Positions 1 to 8,839 of a stretch of 64,000 nt of DNA are shown here, piece by piece; the stretch's first letter is position 1; the number at the start of each line of letters is the position of its first letter. The notes under the pieces were generated by a model. The model had not been told where the DNA came from. It saw only the letters and a list, made by a program, of their open reading frames with translations, and searched no databases. Source of the DNA: JAKQEM01 sp964391185. Lineage in GTDB: Bacteria > Patescibacteriota > Gracilibacteria > Peribacterales > Peribacteraceae. The stretch lies in contig CAYMIX010000005.1 in assembly GCA_964391185.1 (NCBI GenBank), positions 1-64,000 on the forward strand, in the 5' to 3' direction. Made by a program: the position numbers and the translations under genes.

Positions 1-2
1 TA

Positions 3-1052
3 GATGAAGCCAAAAACTATACGTCCAGCTTTTTTGAGCAGCTTGCTCGAGCTGGTGGCGTAGAACACTTTGTCGGCATGGCAGCAACCGCCCGCGATCA
101 AGGCCCGAAGAAGACGGAAGGACTTGGGCGTTTTGAAGTGATGTTGCCACACTTCCTGGAAGAAGATGCGATTGATGGTTCTGATCGTATCTCGCAGCCT
201 GCAACGATGGTTGTATTCCCAGGAAAGGAAGAAGTTCATTATTCCTGTGGTTCCTATGAGCATGCTGAACAGCTCGTTGTGGAATATGGAAAAATGCTTG
301 AACTGAGTCTTCAAAAAGACAGAGGCAGGAAAACGCTGGGGGAAGGTTTGCATATTATTACAGTCCCTCGAGAAATGGTTCCCTATGTCACTACGCGTTT
401 GCAACAAGAGTATGGTGAAAAAACCGGTATTGATTTTGTTTCATATATGGCAAACCGTCTGGTTGATGGTAGTGCCAAGGCGCCACGCGTAAACCGTATG
501 CAGGCATTGATGTGCGACCATGGATTCCAGAAAAGATGCTTTGTTGGAACCATGGTGGATTTCTTAGATAGTCTTGATCCACGCGAAGCAACAGGCGTCA
601 TTATGGGTATGCATGAGCGTCATAATGATGGACAAAGCACACGACGGTATTACGGTCGCGGCAATCATAGTAGAGTTCCAGGATGGTTATTTGCGCAGCA
701 GCGATCGGCTGCCGGTGAAACATTCAACAACACTGTATTTAAAACGTATCCTCCTGCGACCGTTCGTAATCCAGTGCCCGAAGGTTATGACGACTGGACT
801 GTCGTGGATGGACAAACTATGTGGGGAAAAAAGATGGTTGAAGAAGACGAACGCGCCATTACTGAAGGGAACTATGTGACCAGAACACTTATTACTGGTA
901 AAAAAACAACGGACGACATGCCTGTGCCAACAGCGGAAGGAGAAATTCCTCAAAATACGCTCGAAGTCGAAATTGCCGCTGGGCATACTTCTCCAGAATG
1001 GATCGCCCAAAAAGCCCGTGAGGTGAGAGCTAGGATGGGATTATCTTATTAA
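3..1052 (+). CDS. Hypothetical protein, 5' end outside window
   Basis: The reading frame is open from base 3 to the TAA at 1050-1052, so the gene starts upstream of the window. An ATG at 78 is internal to the open frame and need not be the start. About 349 residues are visible. The protein is soluble-looking, without signal peptide or membrane segment, rich in charged residues, with a CDHGFQKRC stretch near the middle. I do not recognise the family. The stop codon directly abuts the 3' end of the convergent tRNA-Leu gene. That a real protein is encoded is fairly sure from length and even composition; its function is unknown. Confidence 0.7.
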   Translation, partial: DEAKNYTSSFFEQLARAGGVEHFVGMAATARDQGPKKTEGLGRFEVMLPHFLEEDAIDGSDRISQPATMVVFPGKEEVHYSCGSYEHAEQLVVEYGKMLELSLQKDRGRKTLGEGLHIITVPREMVPYVTTRLQQEYGEKTGIDFVSYMANRLVDGSAKAPRVNRMQALMCDHGFQKRCFVGTMVDFLDSLDPREATGVIMGMHERHNDGQSTRRYYGRGNHSRVPGWLFAQQRSAAGETFNNTVFKTYPPATVRNPVPEGYDDWTVVDGQTMWGKKMVEEDERAITEGNYVTRTLITGKKTTDDMPVPTAEGEIPQNTLEVEIAAGHTSPEWIAQKAREVRARMGLSY

Positions 1053-1140
1053 TGGTGCCGATGGCGAGACTCGAACTCGCACAAGATTGCTCTTACACGC
1101 TCCTGAAGCGTGCGCGTCTACCAATTCCGCCACATCGGCA
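1053..1140 (-). tRNA. tRNA-Leu (anticodon CAG)
   Basis: On the minus strand the sequence folds as a class II tRNA: acceptor strand GCCGATG, D arm, anticodon stem CACGC/GCGTG around loop TTCAGGA (anticodon CAG, decoding CUG), a long variable arm as expected for leucine, a TTCGAGT T-loop and an encoded CCA end. It is convergent with the truncated gene to its left, with no gap. A 13-nt copy of its 5' end lies at 1205-1217. Confidence 0.95.
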
Positions 1141-1204
1141 ATTTTAACTAACAACGATGATTGAAGGATCATGATCAACGACAGGTCCTGAGCTCGACGA
1201 AGGG

Positions 1205-1217
1205 CCGCCACATCGGC
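1205..1217 (-). repeat. Duplicated 5' fragment of tRNA-Leu
   Basis: These 13 bases repeat, in the same orientation, the first part of the tRNA-Leu gene (1127-1139), 78 bp upstream of it. Just to the left is an inverted-looking string with the core CCTGAGCTCGACGAAGG, a type of short dispersed intergenic repeat. Similar tRNA fragments sit 5' of tRNA-Lys and tRNA-Ile in this window. Confidence 0.55.
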
Positions 1218-1327
1218 TGATGCTACAACAGTCAAGCTCTATTGCATTCAATGCAGTCATTGTATGAGATAGGAGCCATTTGTCACGTGATATTCCCTCT
1301 TGTCGCCTCTTCACTATACTATCGCCA

Positions 1328-3382
1328 ATGTCTACTCAAACGCGCCTTCGCATCAGCGAATGGGGCATCCTGCTTCTACTCGCATTCACGATCCTGTGGA
1401 AAGGAGGGAAAAGTTTGGAGTCGACATGGCTTGTTGCTGGTACAGGTGCGCTACTCATTCTATTGTACTGGTTTGAGAAAATCGGTCGTATGACCGTGCC
1501 TGAACGACCACTTGAGGCGAAACAAGATTTATCACATCAACGTAATGAGTTACCACTGATGTACTGGGTAATTGCGCTTTCATACCTCGGTTGGTCCATA
1601 GCCAGTTATGCCTTTTCTGAAACGAAAAACTACGGTGTTGATGAAATTTTCCGGTCAGCTGGTTACATGTTTATTTTTTTGTCGATCGCTCGCAGACAAA
1701 TAGAAGGGGAACAAACGTTGCTCGAAAAAAAGTTTCCGCTTGTCATAACTTTCTCAACAATTGTCGCCATTTGTATTGGAATAGGTGTGTATGTGTTCCA
1801 ACCTGTTAATCGTTTTGTTGGAACGTTTTTTGATTATCGGTTCCATACTGATTATTGGCCAAATGCGTGGGCAGAATATCTTTTGCTCGCTTGGCCGCTG
1901 ATTGTCCTTTGCGCGTGGCGCCATTCGTCTTCGTTCTGCCAAAAGGTTTTGCCGCTTATTCTGGGCGTAGTGCTCTCTGCTCTCATGCTTAGTTATTCCC
2001 GAGGCGCCATGATCGCATTTGTCATGCAGTTGCTTCTGCTGGGCGCTCTCTTTGGCACAACCATGATGCGCGATATTCGCTACAGACGAACATGGGCAGC
2101 TACGACAATAAGCATTCTGAAGCGCGCTGCAGTCGCTGTGGTTATTGCGATTATCTTATTTTTTTCTATTAACGCTCTCCGCCAAACTCGATTCGACGTT
2201 CAGTCTGTAACGCAAAAAGTTACCTTCACCGCTGCTGAAGGACGCTCGTCCGTGGATGAACGCGCGCAGTTCTGGGACCAGGCAATTGCGTTCATAAAGG
2301 AACGACCTGTGTTTGGTTGGGGTCCTTATAGCTTCCGGTTTATTCAACCAAAGAAGATGGAGAATGTTCTCGCGACATCAGACCATCCACATAATGTGTT
2401 TTTAAAGATAGCGATGGAGCGAGGAATTCCTGGAATGATTTTGTATATGTCTATCTTCGGAGTTGTTCTGGGCGTCGCACTCTTTTCCTTCTTCCATGCG
2501 CGTAAAGCAACATCTGTTGATAATGATATGCAAATCGCAATGATGATCGTCGCTGTTAGTGGAGTGGTGCTACACAATATGATTGATTTCAATCTGCAGT
2601 TTGTATCGATCAGCTTTGGAACCATTATGTGTTTAGGGTTCTTAGTTGCCCCGGCGAAATCTGTAATAGGTGACGCAGCGCTTACATTCCGCAGGTGGCG
2701 CATTCGCAAAAATTTATCCAAGCTTGATTGTATTTTTGCCACATTCATTTTGCTCGCCCTGCTCTGGGAAGGAGCATTCCTTGTGACGTCATCACTTGGT
2801 CGTCATGCGATGTCTGCAGGGAATGCTGAAGAGGCGCTCAAGTGGTTTAACCGGTCTCATGGAGAACTGATGACGCGTGATTTGTATTTGAGTGAAGCAC
2901 AGTTATATATGGATCAGAAAAACTATGCCGCTGCTGAAAATGCTCTCAATAGATATGCATCGATGAATGATGAAGATCCACGTGTCTGGAAAATGCGCGG
3001 AGATTTGTACCTACGTACAGGTGAAGCAGATAAAGCTTTGTCGAACTTAGAAACTGCGTATGCCAAGGGCAAGTTCGTTGATGCTGGCATAATGCATTTA
3101 TTACTCGAAGCAATTCGTCGCACAAGAAAGGAAGTTGAGTATTCATCACGCAAGTATGAATTCGATAGCATCTTTAGTGACTACGCCGATGCCATTGAAC
3201 AGAACACACACTTCATCGCACTCTCTCAAAACGTCGAGGAGCTTCAAGATATCGCACAGCTCCTTAGCCTGCTCTATCCAGGTGATGGGCAACGCTACAA
3301 AGCAATTGCACGTAAGGCTATGCAACACGCGAACGAAGAACGAGAAAAATACGACGCTCGTGCGCAAGGCTTGCTCTGGTAA
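1328..3382 (+). CDS. O-antigen ligase/polymerase-like membrane protein with TPR tail
   Basis: A 684-residue protein with about ten or more hydrophobic segments over the first 470 residues, then a soluble tail with TPR-like helical repeats (roughly residues 480-580, ALKWFN and AENALNRY units). The loop around residue 350 carries GWGPYSF and SDHPHNVFL followed by an E-x-G motif, the signature of the Wzy_C/O-antigen ligase superfamily, whose members polymerise or transfer surface glycans at the outer face of the membrane. Start chosen at ATG 1328 because TATACT (1315-1320) lies 7 nt upstream, matching the leaderless pattern; upstream in-frame starts are weaker. The substrate is unknown. It could serve cell-surface glycan or glycoprotein assembly. 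Confidence 0.8.
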   Translation: MSTQTRLRISEWGILLLLAFTILWKGGKSLESTWLVAGTGALLILLYWFEKIGRMTVPERPLEAKQDLSHQRNELPLMYWVIALSYLGWSIASYAFSETKNYGVDEIFRSAGYMFIFLSIARRQIEGEQTLLEKKFPLVITFSTIVAICIGIGVYVFQPVNRFVGTFFDYRFHTDYWPNAWAEYLLLAWPLIVLCAWRHSSSFCQKVLPLILGVVLSALMLSYSRGAMIAFVMQLLLLGALFGTTMMRDIRYRRTWAATTISILKRAAVAVVIAIILFFSINALRQTRFDVQSVTQKVTFTAAEGRSSVDERAQFWDQAIAFIKERPVFGWGPYSFRFIQPKKMENVLATSDHPHNVFLKIAMERGIPGMILYMSIFGVVLGVALFSFFHARKATSVDNDMQIAMMIVAVSGVVLHNMIDFNLQFVSISFGTIMCLGFLVAPAKSVIGDAALTFRRWRIRKNLSKLDCIFATFILLALLWEGAFLVTSSLGRHAMSAGNAEEALKWFNRSHGELMTRDLYLSEAQLYMDQKNYAAAENALNRYASMNDEDPRVWKMRGDLYLRTGEADKALSNLETAYAKGKFVDAGIMHLLLEAIRRTRKEVEYSSRKYEFDSIFSDYADAIEQNTHFIALSQNVEELQDIAQLLSLLYPGDGQRYKAIARKAMQHANEEREKYDARAQGLLW

Positions 3383-3407
3383 GCGCGCCGTGTAACCATG
3401 ATGACCT

Positions 3408-3941
3408 ATGCGTCACACTTCTTTCTTGGTCATTACTTTCGCAGTTATATTGAGTGCGGGATGCACTCCGAAAGAAGAAAAGGCAAGAGAAGAAAGGGCT
3501 ATTAAAGTCGCTACAGGAACTCTTATCCAAACTATCAACACTGCAATGCCCAATGGTCAGCAGGCTCTTCCAGGCCACGGTAAAGAAGTGGGTATGGCCT
3601 ATGGCGCAGTAAGCCCTGTAGGAGCGATCCCAAGCAATGGAGTGGCGACAGCGCACTACCTCGAAGACGGTGCAAGTATCATTGGAGTACAGGCAAATAT
3701 TGAAGTTCCGGCAGACGGATACTTTTATGAAGCATGGTTAGAGAAACCAGACGGATCCAATCGTATCAGTCTCGGACATCTCACCAATTCATTCAACGAC
3801 GTGCGCCACACTACGCGCTTCGAAAGCATACAAGATCTGCGATCCTCTACTAAAATTCGCATTACAAGGGAAAGGGATGATGGAAATCCAAACCCTTCTG
3901 AGACAGTTGCCGAGGCTACATTGAAGCCAACAAGCCGTTAG
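3408..3941 (+). CDS. Lipoprotein, possibly RskA-like beta-sandwich
   Basis: A 177-residue protein with a short lipoprotein signal (hydrophobic residues 6-17, lipobox LSAGC with Cys19), so probably membrane-anchored on the outside. The rest is a single soluble domain with YEAWLEKPDG and a later KIRITRERDDG strand, which resembles the C-terminal domain of anti-sigma-K (RskA-like) proteins by eye only. It follows the O-antigen ligase-like gene by 25 bp and may be cotranscribed. Function unknown. Confidence 0.65.
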   Translation: MRHTSFLVITFAVILSAGCTPKEEKAREERAIKVATGTLIQTINTAMPNGQQALPGHGKEVGMAYGAVSPVGAIPSNGVATAHYLEDGASIIGVQANIEVPADGYFYEAWLEKPDGSNRISLGHLTNSFNDVRHTTRFESIQDLRSSTKIRITRERDDGNPNPSETVAEATLKPTSR

Positions 3942-4073
3942 CACGTGTCCTGTCTGGATTTTGGGTTCAGCAGCGCGGCCGTCTGTGCGTTCTTCGGGAT
4001 CTCTTTCGCAGACGGGGGGCGGTGGTTGCTCTCAAAGGAGCGCACGTTTTGGCTTTACTCCGTTCCGACTACC
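3942..4073. other. GC-rich stem-loop region, possible structured RNA
   Basis: This stretch is visibly richer in G and C than its flanks and codes for nothing I can see. It contains a perfect 7-bp stem, CCGTCTG at 3979-3985 with CAGACGG at 4009-4015, whose loop has further pairing potential (CG/CG). It is not followed by a U-run on the plus strand, so it is not a textbook terminator. It lies downstream of the lipoprotein gene on plus and downstream of the 38-residue ORF on minus. It matches no tmRNA, RNase P, SRP or riboswitch core that I know. Confidence 0.35.
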
Positions 4074-4190
4074 TTAGCGTAGAGTCGGGAGGCTCATCAC
4101 CATACTGAGGGACAAGAAGGCGATGAACGCGACGTGCATAAACACGATCGGGAGTGAAGCTCGCTGTGTGTGATACTTCACGAGTTTCAT
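4074..4190 (-). CDS. Small membrane protein, 38 residues
   Basis: A short ORF with an unusually complete set of expression signals. ATG at 4190 is preceded by AGGA with 6 nt spacing. A promoter candidate (TACACT at 4217-4222, TAGACA at 4239-4244, 16 nt apart) would start transcription about 20 nt upstream. The product has a basic N-terminus (MKLVKYHTQR), one hydrophobic segment (about residues 13-33) and ends in LPTLR. The 29-residue ORF at 10859 has the same design and ends in LPALTR. The stop codon lies inside a CCGACT/AGTCGG stem. Function unknown. Confidence 0.5.
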   Translation of the reverse strand: MKLVKYHTQRASLPIVFMHVAFIAFLSLSMVMSLPTLR

Positions 4191-4216
4191 AATAGATCCT
4201 TTTGGGGACTCTGGGC

Positions 4217-4244
4217 AGTGTACGAATGAGGGTACTGTTGTCTA
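4217..4244 (-). promoter_or_regulatory. Putative promoter of the 38-residue ORF
   Basis: On minus, TAGACA (4239-4244) and TACACT (4217-4222) are 16 nt apart, giving a predicted start near 4210 and a leader of about 20 nt with a Shine-Dalgarno site. The remaining bases to the tRNA (4245-4441) are AT-rich and hold nothing I can name. Confidence 0.4.
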
Positions 4245-4441
4245 GTCACTATTGACGCAATATCTTGATCGTTTCTAGTAGTATATTTTACTCAACATCA
4301 TCCTTGAACATCTAAATTCGCAAGAGAGGGGACGATTAGACTATCAATTGTTGAACAATAAATGTGTACAATCTCAAGGTATTTGGTGAAGTTTCAGGCA
4401 TTGCTAAATATAGATAATGTTTCTTAGTATCATTAGATTGA

Positions 4442-4518
4442 TGGTCGGGACGAGAGGACTCGAACCTCCGGCCTTACGGTCCCGAACCGTACGCTCTAGC
4501 CAACTGAGCTACGTCCCG
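4442..4518 (-). tRNA. tRNA-Pro (anticodon CGG)
   Basis: A 77-nt minus-strand cloverleaf: acceptor CGGGACG/CGTCCCG, D arm GCTC/GAGC, anticodon stem TACGG/CCGTA around TTCGGGA (anticodon CGG), T arm with TTCGAGT, discriminator A and encoded CCA. A TATTAT -10-like box lies about 20 nt upstream. Confidence 0.96.
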
Positions 4519-4680
4519 ATTGATGTGTTGTTACTATAATACTTATGCGACGCACGCGCATTTTTTCATATTCGCAAAAAGTTCCTCAACCCAAATGAAT
4601 GAACAGTTATAGACCCAATCGAATGAATAATTACAGGTGTCACTATTTAAAAGAGTCTCATAATCATTACACTGTCGCTC

Positions 4681-5427
4681 ATGGATTCCATTATTTCTCT
4701 TCTCAAACAGCTCACGCCAGATTTACGTCCGGGCTATCTCCGCGAATTTCATCAGCAGCTATTTGATGCTGTAAAAGATGGAAAGCTTACGGAGGAAGAA
4801 ATAAAAAATCTTGAACTAAAGAAGGAAGAATTGGGTCTTACAGATGATGCACTTGGTGCTGTACGCCAGGAGCTATACATCGCTGCGTTCAATTCGCTAC
4901 AGGGAGATGCAGATGTTACTGATGACGAATGGGATGAGCTTGAACATATCCAGGATTATCTCGGGCTTAAAGATACTGATATTTCTAAGTCCAAAAAGGA
5001 ATTGGTCCGTATGCGCATCCTTAGTGAAATCAAAAAGGGAAATCTCCCCGTAGTTCCGGGGAGAGATATCATCCCTGCAACAAATGAGTTACCGCATTGG
5101 TCGGAGGCGATCGAACTCTTTGTGCCATCAGACAAACATAACCCTGAAATTACGTCTTCAAGGCACACAACGGCAGACCTGACAGGATGGAAGAAAGAAG
5201 ACTCGGGCGTGCTCGTTATCACCAGTAAAAGAGTTGTGCTCAAAGGAAAGACGGAAACAGATTCTGTGACGCTTGGTCGTATTTTGGATGCGCGACCATT
5301 TACGAATGGATTACTTCTACATATACCTGGTCGTCCGCCGCAGTTTTTGAAGTACATCGAAAAGGGTAATCACAATGTCGTCGGAAGCATCGTTCTTCAT
5401 GCAATTGATCGCGCACGTCGCGGATAA
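4681..5427 (+). CDS. Hypothetical protein with helical N-terminus and PH-like C-terminal domain
   Basis: A 248-residue protein without signal peptide or membrane segment. The first ~120 residues are helical and acidic with repeated D/E-rich turns (KDGKLTEEEIKNL, DADVTDDEWDEL), resembling TerB-like or EF-hand-like helical units. The last ~80 residues contain GVLVITSKRVV followed by alternating strands, typical of small bacterial PH/GRAM-like domains. TACACT at 4668-4673 is 7 nt before the ATG, so the mRNA is probably leaderless. No function can be assigned; a cytoplasmic membrane- or protein-binding role is a guess. Confidence 0.65.
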   Translation: MDSIISLLKQLTPDLRPGYLREFHQQLFDAVKDGKLTEEEIKNLELKKEELGLTDDALGAVRQELYIAAFNSLQGDADVTDDEWDELEHIQDYLGLKDTDISKSKKELVRMRILSEIKKGNLPVVPGRDIIPATNELPHWSEAIELFVPSDKHNPEITSSRHTTADLTGWKKEDSGVLVITSKRVVLKGKTETDSVTLGRILDARPFTNGLLLHIPGRPPQFLKYIEKGNHNVVGSIVLHAIDRARRG

Positions 5428-5499
5428 TCATTTTCCTTTTATCTACGTCACTAGCTCAGTTCGATTTTTACTCCCGACAACAGAAATTGAGGAGGAACA

Positions 5500-6135
5500 A
5501 TGACAAATATTTTAGACCTGGTACAGTATGACGTGATTCTTTCCTCCTCACACACTATGGCTTCCACACGATCATTCTGGAAAATAGGCATCATAGTAGT
5601 TCTCGTCTTGCTCGTTGTATGGGTCTTTACGACCTATAACGGTCTCGTGACGCAAGAAGAAAATGTCGATACGTCGTGGCGCCAAGTAGAAACGCAGTAC
5701 CAGCGCCGTTTTGATCTCATCCCAAACATCGTCTCGACGGTAAAGGGCGCAGCTAACTTTGAACAAGAGACTCTCACGCAAGTGACAGAAGCTCGCACAA
5801 ATTGGTTGAATGCTGGCCAGACTGCAGACCGCGAAGGTGAAGTAGCAGCTGCGCAGCAAATGGATTCCGCACTTTCACGCTTGCTCGTGAGTGTCGAAGC
5901 ATATCCTCAGCTCCAGGCGACTCAGGCATATCGCGATTTGATGATCGAGCTTGAAGGTACAGAAAATCGCATCAGTACTGCACGCCGCGACTACAACGAA
6001 GTAGTGCGGGACTACAACTTGCTCGTGAAGCGTTTCCCAGGAAATATTCTCGCTGGCATGTTTGGTTACGAAGCGGAACCTGGCTTTGAAAGCACACCAG
6101 GTGCGGAGAATGCTCCTACGGTCGATTTTGAATAA
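5500..6135 (+). CDS. LemA family protein
   Basis: The 211-residue product has one transmembrane segment (about residues 28-44) and then the long-helix LemA domain, with VDTSWRQVETQYQRR and the conserved RFDLIPNIVSTVKG motif. LemA proteins are small membrane-anchored helical proteins of unclear function, often next to TPM-domain genes as here. Start at 5500 is chosen because GAGGAGG ends 4 nt before this ATG, one of the few strong Shine-Dalgarno sites in the window; an alternative ATG at 5557 gives a more typical short N-terminus. The stop overlaps the next start (TAATG), suggesting translational coupling in an operon that runs to about 10.9 kb. Confidence 0.92.
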   Translation: MTNILDLVQYDVILSSSHTMASTRSFWKIGIIVVLVLLVVWVFTTYNGLVTQEENVDTSWRQVETQYQRRFDLIPNIVSTVKGAANFEQETLTQVTEARTNWLNAGQTADREGEVAAAQQMDSALSRLLVSVEAYPQLQATQAYRDLMIELEGTENRISTARRDYNEVVRDYNLLVKRFPGNILAGMFGYEAEPGFESTPGAENAPTVDFE

Positions 6136-6998
6136 TGTTGAAACGAATCTTGGCTATCGGCGCGTTCGTGCTGCTTACTCTCAGCGGCAGTGCCTACGCG
6201 CTCGATATCCCGGTGAATGATGGCCTGGTAACGGACGAAGCAGACTTGTTTACACCAGAACAAGAAGAAGCACTTCGTACGGACCTCTTAAACTACGAAC
6301 GTGAGACAACAAACCAAATAGCCGTCGTAACGCTTAAAACGCTTGATGGAGAAGATGGTATGGAAGCAGCGGTAGAGATTGGACGCGCGTGGGGTGTAGG
6401 TACAGAAAATGATAATGGCATTCTCATCCTTGTAGCCTACGAAGATCGCACCGTCACGATTGCGACAGGATACGGACTCGAAGGCGCTGTGCCTGACCTT
6501 GTCGCACACGGCATCACCGAAGAAACTATGACTCCGTATTTTAAAGACGGAGAATTCTACGAAGGTATAGCTGCAGGTATTGACGACCTCAAAAAGCACA
6601 TTGGTGGCGAGTACACCGCAGAACGCTTTGAGGAAGGAAGTGATTTTACCTTCGGTCCGTGGATGTTTTTTCTACTCTTTATCGTTCTCGACTGGTTCGC
6701 TGCGATTCTTGGACGATCAAAATCGTGGTGGCTTGGCGGAATTATTGGAGGAGTTCTGGGCATCATCCTCACCGTGATGTTCACATGGTGGATCAGCATC
6801 CCTGTATTTGTATTACTCGGGTCACTCTTCGATTATGTTGTTTCGAAAAGGAGTTATCGTCGCGGTGGCAAAGGCAACTGGCGCAGTGGAGGATGGGGAG
6901 GAGGTTTTGGTGGCGGTAGTAGCGGAGGAAGTAGTGGGGGATTTGGTGGGTTTGGAGGCGGATCCTTCGGTGGTGGGGGATCGTCAAGCAAATGGTAA
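6135..6998 (+). CDS. TPM-domain (YgcG-like) membrane protein
   Basis: A 287-residue protein with a signal peptide (cleavage probably after SAYA), a TPM domain of about 130 residues (VTDEADLFTPEQEE, then NQIAVVTLKTL and NDNGILILVAYEDRT), two or three membrane segments around residues 175-235, and a C-terminal tail of glycine/serine repeats (GGGFGGGSSGG, ending SSSKW). Such proteins are exported, with the TPM domain outside. LemA plus TPM is a widespread conserved pair; members have been linked to phosphatase activity and photosystem assembly in other organisms, but the role here is unknown. It is coupled to lemA by a 1-bp overlap. Confidence 0.92.
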   Translation: MLKRILAIGAFVLLTLSGSAYALDIPVNDGLVTDEADLFTPEQEEALRTDLLNYERETTNQIAVVTLKTLDGEDGMEAAVEIGRAWGVGTENDNGILILVAYEDRTVTIATGYGLEGAVPDLVAHGITEETMTPYFKDGEFYEGIAAGIDDLKKHIGGEYTAERFEEGSDFTFGPWMFFLLFIVLDWFAAILGRSKSWWLGGIIGGVLGIILTVMFTWWISIPVFVLLGSLFDYVVSKRSYRRGGKGNWRSGGWGGGFGGGSSGGSSGGFGGFGGGSFGGGGSSSKW

Positions 6999-7031
6999 GA
7001 CGACACTGATAAACAGTTGTATTATTCGCGC

Positions 7032-7958
7032 ATGCACAAACTTTCCTCCTTCATGATCGGCATCGTACTCATGGGAGTAACGCCAGCCTTTGCCGCCACT
7101 GAAGCAGCTCTAACCATTGTTCAAACTCCGGCGCGACTCACGGTCAGCGTTCCACAAGGAGCTCAACGCGTACCAATGGCTTCGATGGCACTTACTGCTT
7201 CGTGTGCGGGTGATGTAACTATTTCTGCTATTAAAGTGCGTCACGAAGGACTTGGTGGAGAAGAAGAAATTAGAGGTTTGTATGCAGTGGATATCAAGGG
7301 AAAGCGCATGACAAATGCTGTAACATTTCAAGGAACTCCTCCAAAAGCGACGGTACGTTTCCGTACGTTTACCATTCCACAGTGCACGACTGTAACCATC
7401 AACCTGTTGGCGGATATAACAGATAATGCGAAGGCGGGGTCTGAACATCGTGTCAGCATTACTGCAACAAATGATGTCGAAAGCACGGCGGAAACTGTTG
7501 CCGTCCAGTCATCAGCAGGCCGCACAAGCACCGTACGATTGGCGCCAGCTACAAATGGCGTTATTAGCGTGAAGTATCCTTCTATTCCCGTTGCTTTACG
7601 TTTTGGTGCAGACAGAGTGGTCGCGCGTTTACAGCTCACGGCGAATGGTGAAGAAGATCACCTGATAGATTCCATTACACTCACAAACCAAGGAAAGGCG
7701 CGTAACGGTCACCTGCAAAATCTGACAGTGCAAACATCAGCAGAAGTCACACTTAGTGATGAAGTGGCGCAGTTAGATGGCGATTCCGTGACGTTTCACT
7801 TCAGCCCACCACTTCTCCTCGAAAGGAATCAAACACGGCTCTTGAACGTGCATGCGGATGTTCGCGCGGGTGTAAAACTCACCGTCAAGCTCATGGTGGA
7901 GGAGCCTAGTGATTTGGCTGCCCATGCGAGAAAACAGAGAAACGAAAAATTTCAATGA
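7032..7958 (+). CDS. Secreted beta-rich protein
   Basis: The 308-residue product starts with a signal peptide (MHKLSSFMIGIVLMGVTPAFA) and has about 280 residues with alternating strands, probably two or three Ig-like sandwiches. No known domain is recognised. ATG 7032 is preferred over an earlier TTG because TATTAT (7020-7025) is 6 nt upstream. It follows the TPM gene and its end overlaps the next lipoprotein gene by four bases (ATGA), so it belongs to the same envelope operon. Confidence 0.7.
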   Translation: MHKLSSFMIGIVLMGVTPAFAATEAALTIVQTPARLTVSVPQGAQRVPMASMALTASCAGDVTISAIKVRHEGLGGEEEIRGLYAVDIKGKRMTNAVTFQGTPPKATVRFRTFTIPQCTTVTINLLADITDNAKAGSEHRVSITATNDVESTAETVAVQSSAGRTSTVRLAPATNGVISVKYPSIPVALRFGADRVVARLQLTANGEEDHLIDSITLTNQGKARNGHLQNLTVQTSAEVTLSDEVAQLDGDSVTFHFSPPLLLERNQTRLLNVHADVRAGVKLTVKLMVEEPSDLAAHARKQRNEKFQ

Positions 7959-8806
7959 GTAATGGAGCCCAAAAGTGGCATTCTGGTCCTCTCATGCACC
8001 TCCGTTTGGTCATAGCGTCGGTCATTCTTCTTTCGGGCTGTGTTGCGCGCCAACCATTGCCGTCCGATGTTGTGCTTGAAAATTCCGTAAAAGCCAATCA
8101 AAAGCTTGCATCGGCTGAATTTACATTCGATGCGTCGTTTGATTCTAACGAAGCCGTTTTTGTGGGACTCACAAGAGGCACAATGAATGCAGCGGGTATT
8201 ATTCAAAATGGCGGTCGTCAGCTGCAGGCAGAAGTATCTATCAAACCAGAAGAGAATCAATCCCCGATAGATTTCACGATAATCAAAGCTGATGAAGACG
8301 AGACGTATTTGAAATTCAAGGCAACAGGTGACGAAGATCAATCCGTGAACATTCTCAAAGATCGTTGGTTTGTGTTGCCAACTGGTGCTGCAGGTTCGAC
8401 ACTCACGCCAGATCCAGAGTTTTTGCGCGCCCTATCAGCAATAGTCACCATCACACGTGACCAAGGTATTGGCAGTATCAATGGGTACGCAGCCTATGAG
8501 TACGATGTCGCACTTGATGCAGAAAAGCTCCGGCAGTTCTTTGTTGTATCGGGAAATTCTGCCAACGAAGCCCAAGGAATGATTGATGAACTCAAGAATA
8601 TGAATATCACGGGAAAGATGTGGATCGACGCGGATACCTTCGTATTGCGACGACTACAGTGGATGCTCGCATCAGAGGACGCTAATGCTCCGCTCACCGG
8701 AGAAATGATTATCGAGATCGAAGATGATATTTCCGGTGCACGCATTTCACCGCCAGCAGATGCACTTTCCTTGCCTGTAAATCCGCTTCTGCAGCTGCAG
8801 AGGTAA
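7955..8806 (+). CDS. Lipoprotein, LolA/LppX-like fold possible
   Basis: A 283-residue protein carrying a lipoprotein signal with lipobox LLSGC (Cys29 from this start). The annotated ATG overlaps the previous stop (ATGA), which favours translational coupling. An ATG at 7994 would give a more normal 16-residue signal peptide, so the start is uncertain. The body (SAEFTFDASFDSNEA, later YEYDVALDAEKLRQF and GKMWIDADTFVLRRLQ) is a run of amphipathic strands resembling LppX/LprG- or LolA-like lipoproteins that bind lipids in a half-barrel. This is inferred from pattern only. It is part of the lemA operon. Confidence 0.7.
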   Translation: MSNGAQKWHSGPLMHLRLVIASVILLSGCVARQPLPSDVVLENSVKANQKLASAEFTFDASFDSNEAVFVGLTRGTMNAAGIIQNGGRQLQAEVSIKPEENQSPIDFTIIKADEDETYLKFKATGDEDQSVNILKDRWFVLPTGAAGSTLTPDPEFLRALSAIVTITRDQGIGSINGYAAYEYDVALDAEKLRQFFVVSGNSANEAQGMIDELKNMNITGKMWIDADTFVLRRLQWMLASEDANAPLTGEMIIEIEDDISGARISPPADALSLPVNPLLQLQR

Positions 8807-8839
8807 TTCTTTCTATCATCTTTTATCATTCCTGCGTTT

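Noticed and set aside
1041..1235. Minus-strand ORF over tRNA-Leu
   Set aside because: It runs through the tRNA gene and its duplicated fragment; composition reflects tRNA sequence and no start signal is present.
4681..5427. Calcium-binding EF-hand protein
   Set aside because: The D/E-rich turns lack the full 12-residue EF-hand ligand pattern; only a helical acidic domain can be claimed.
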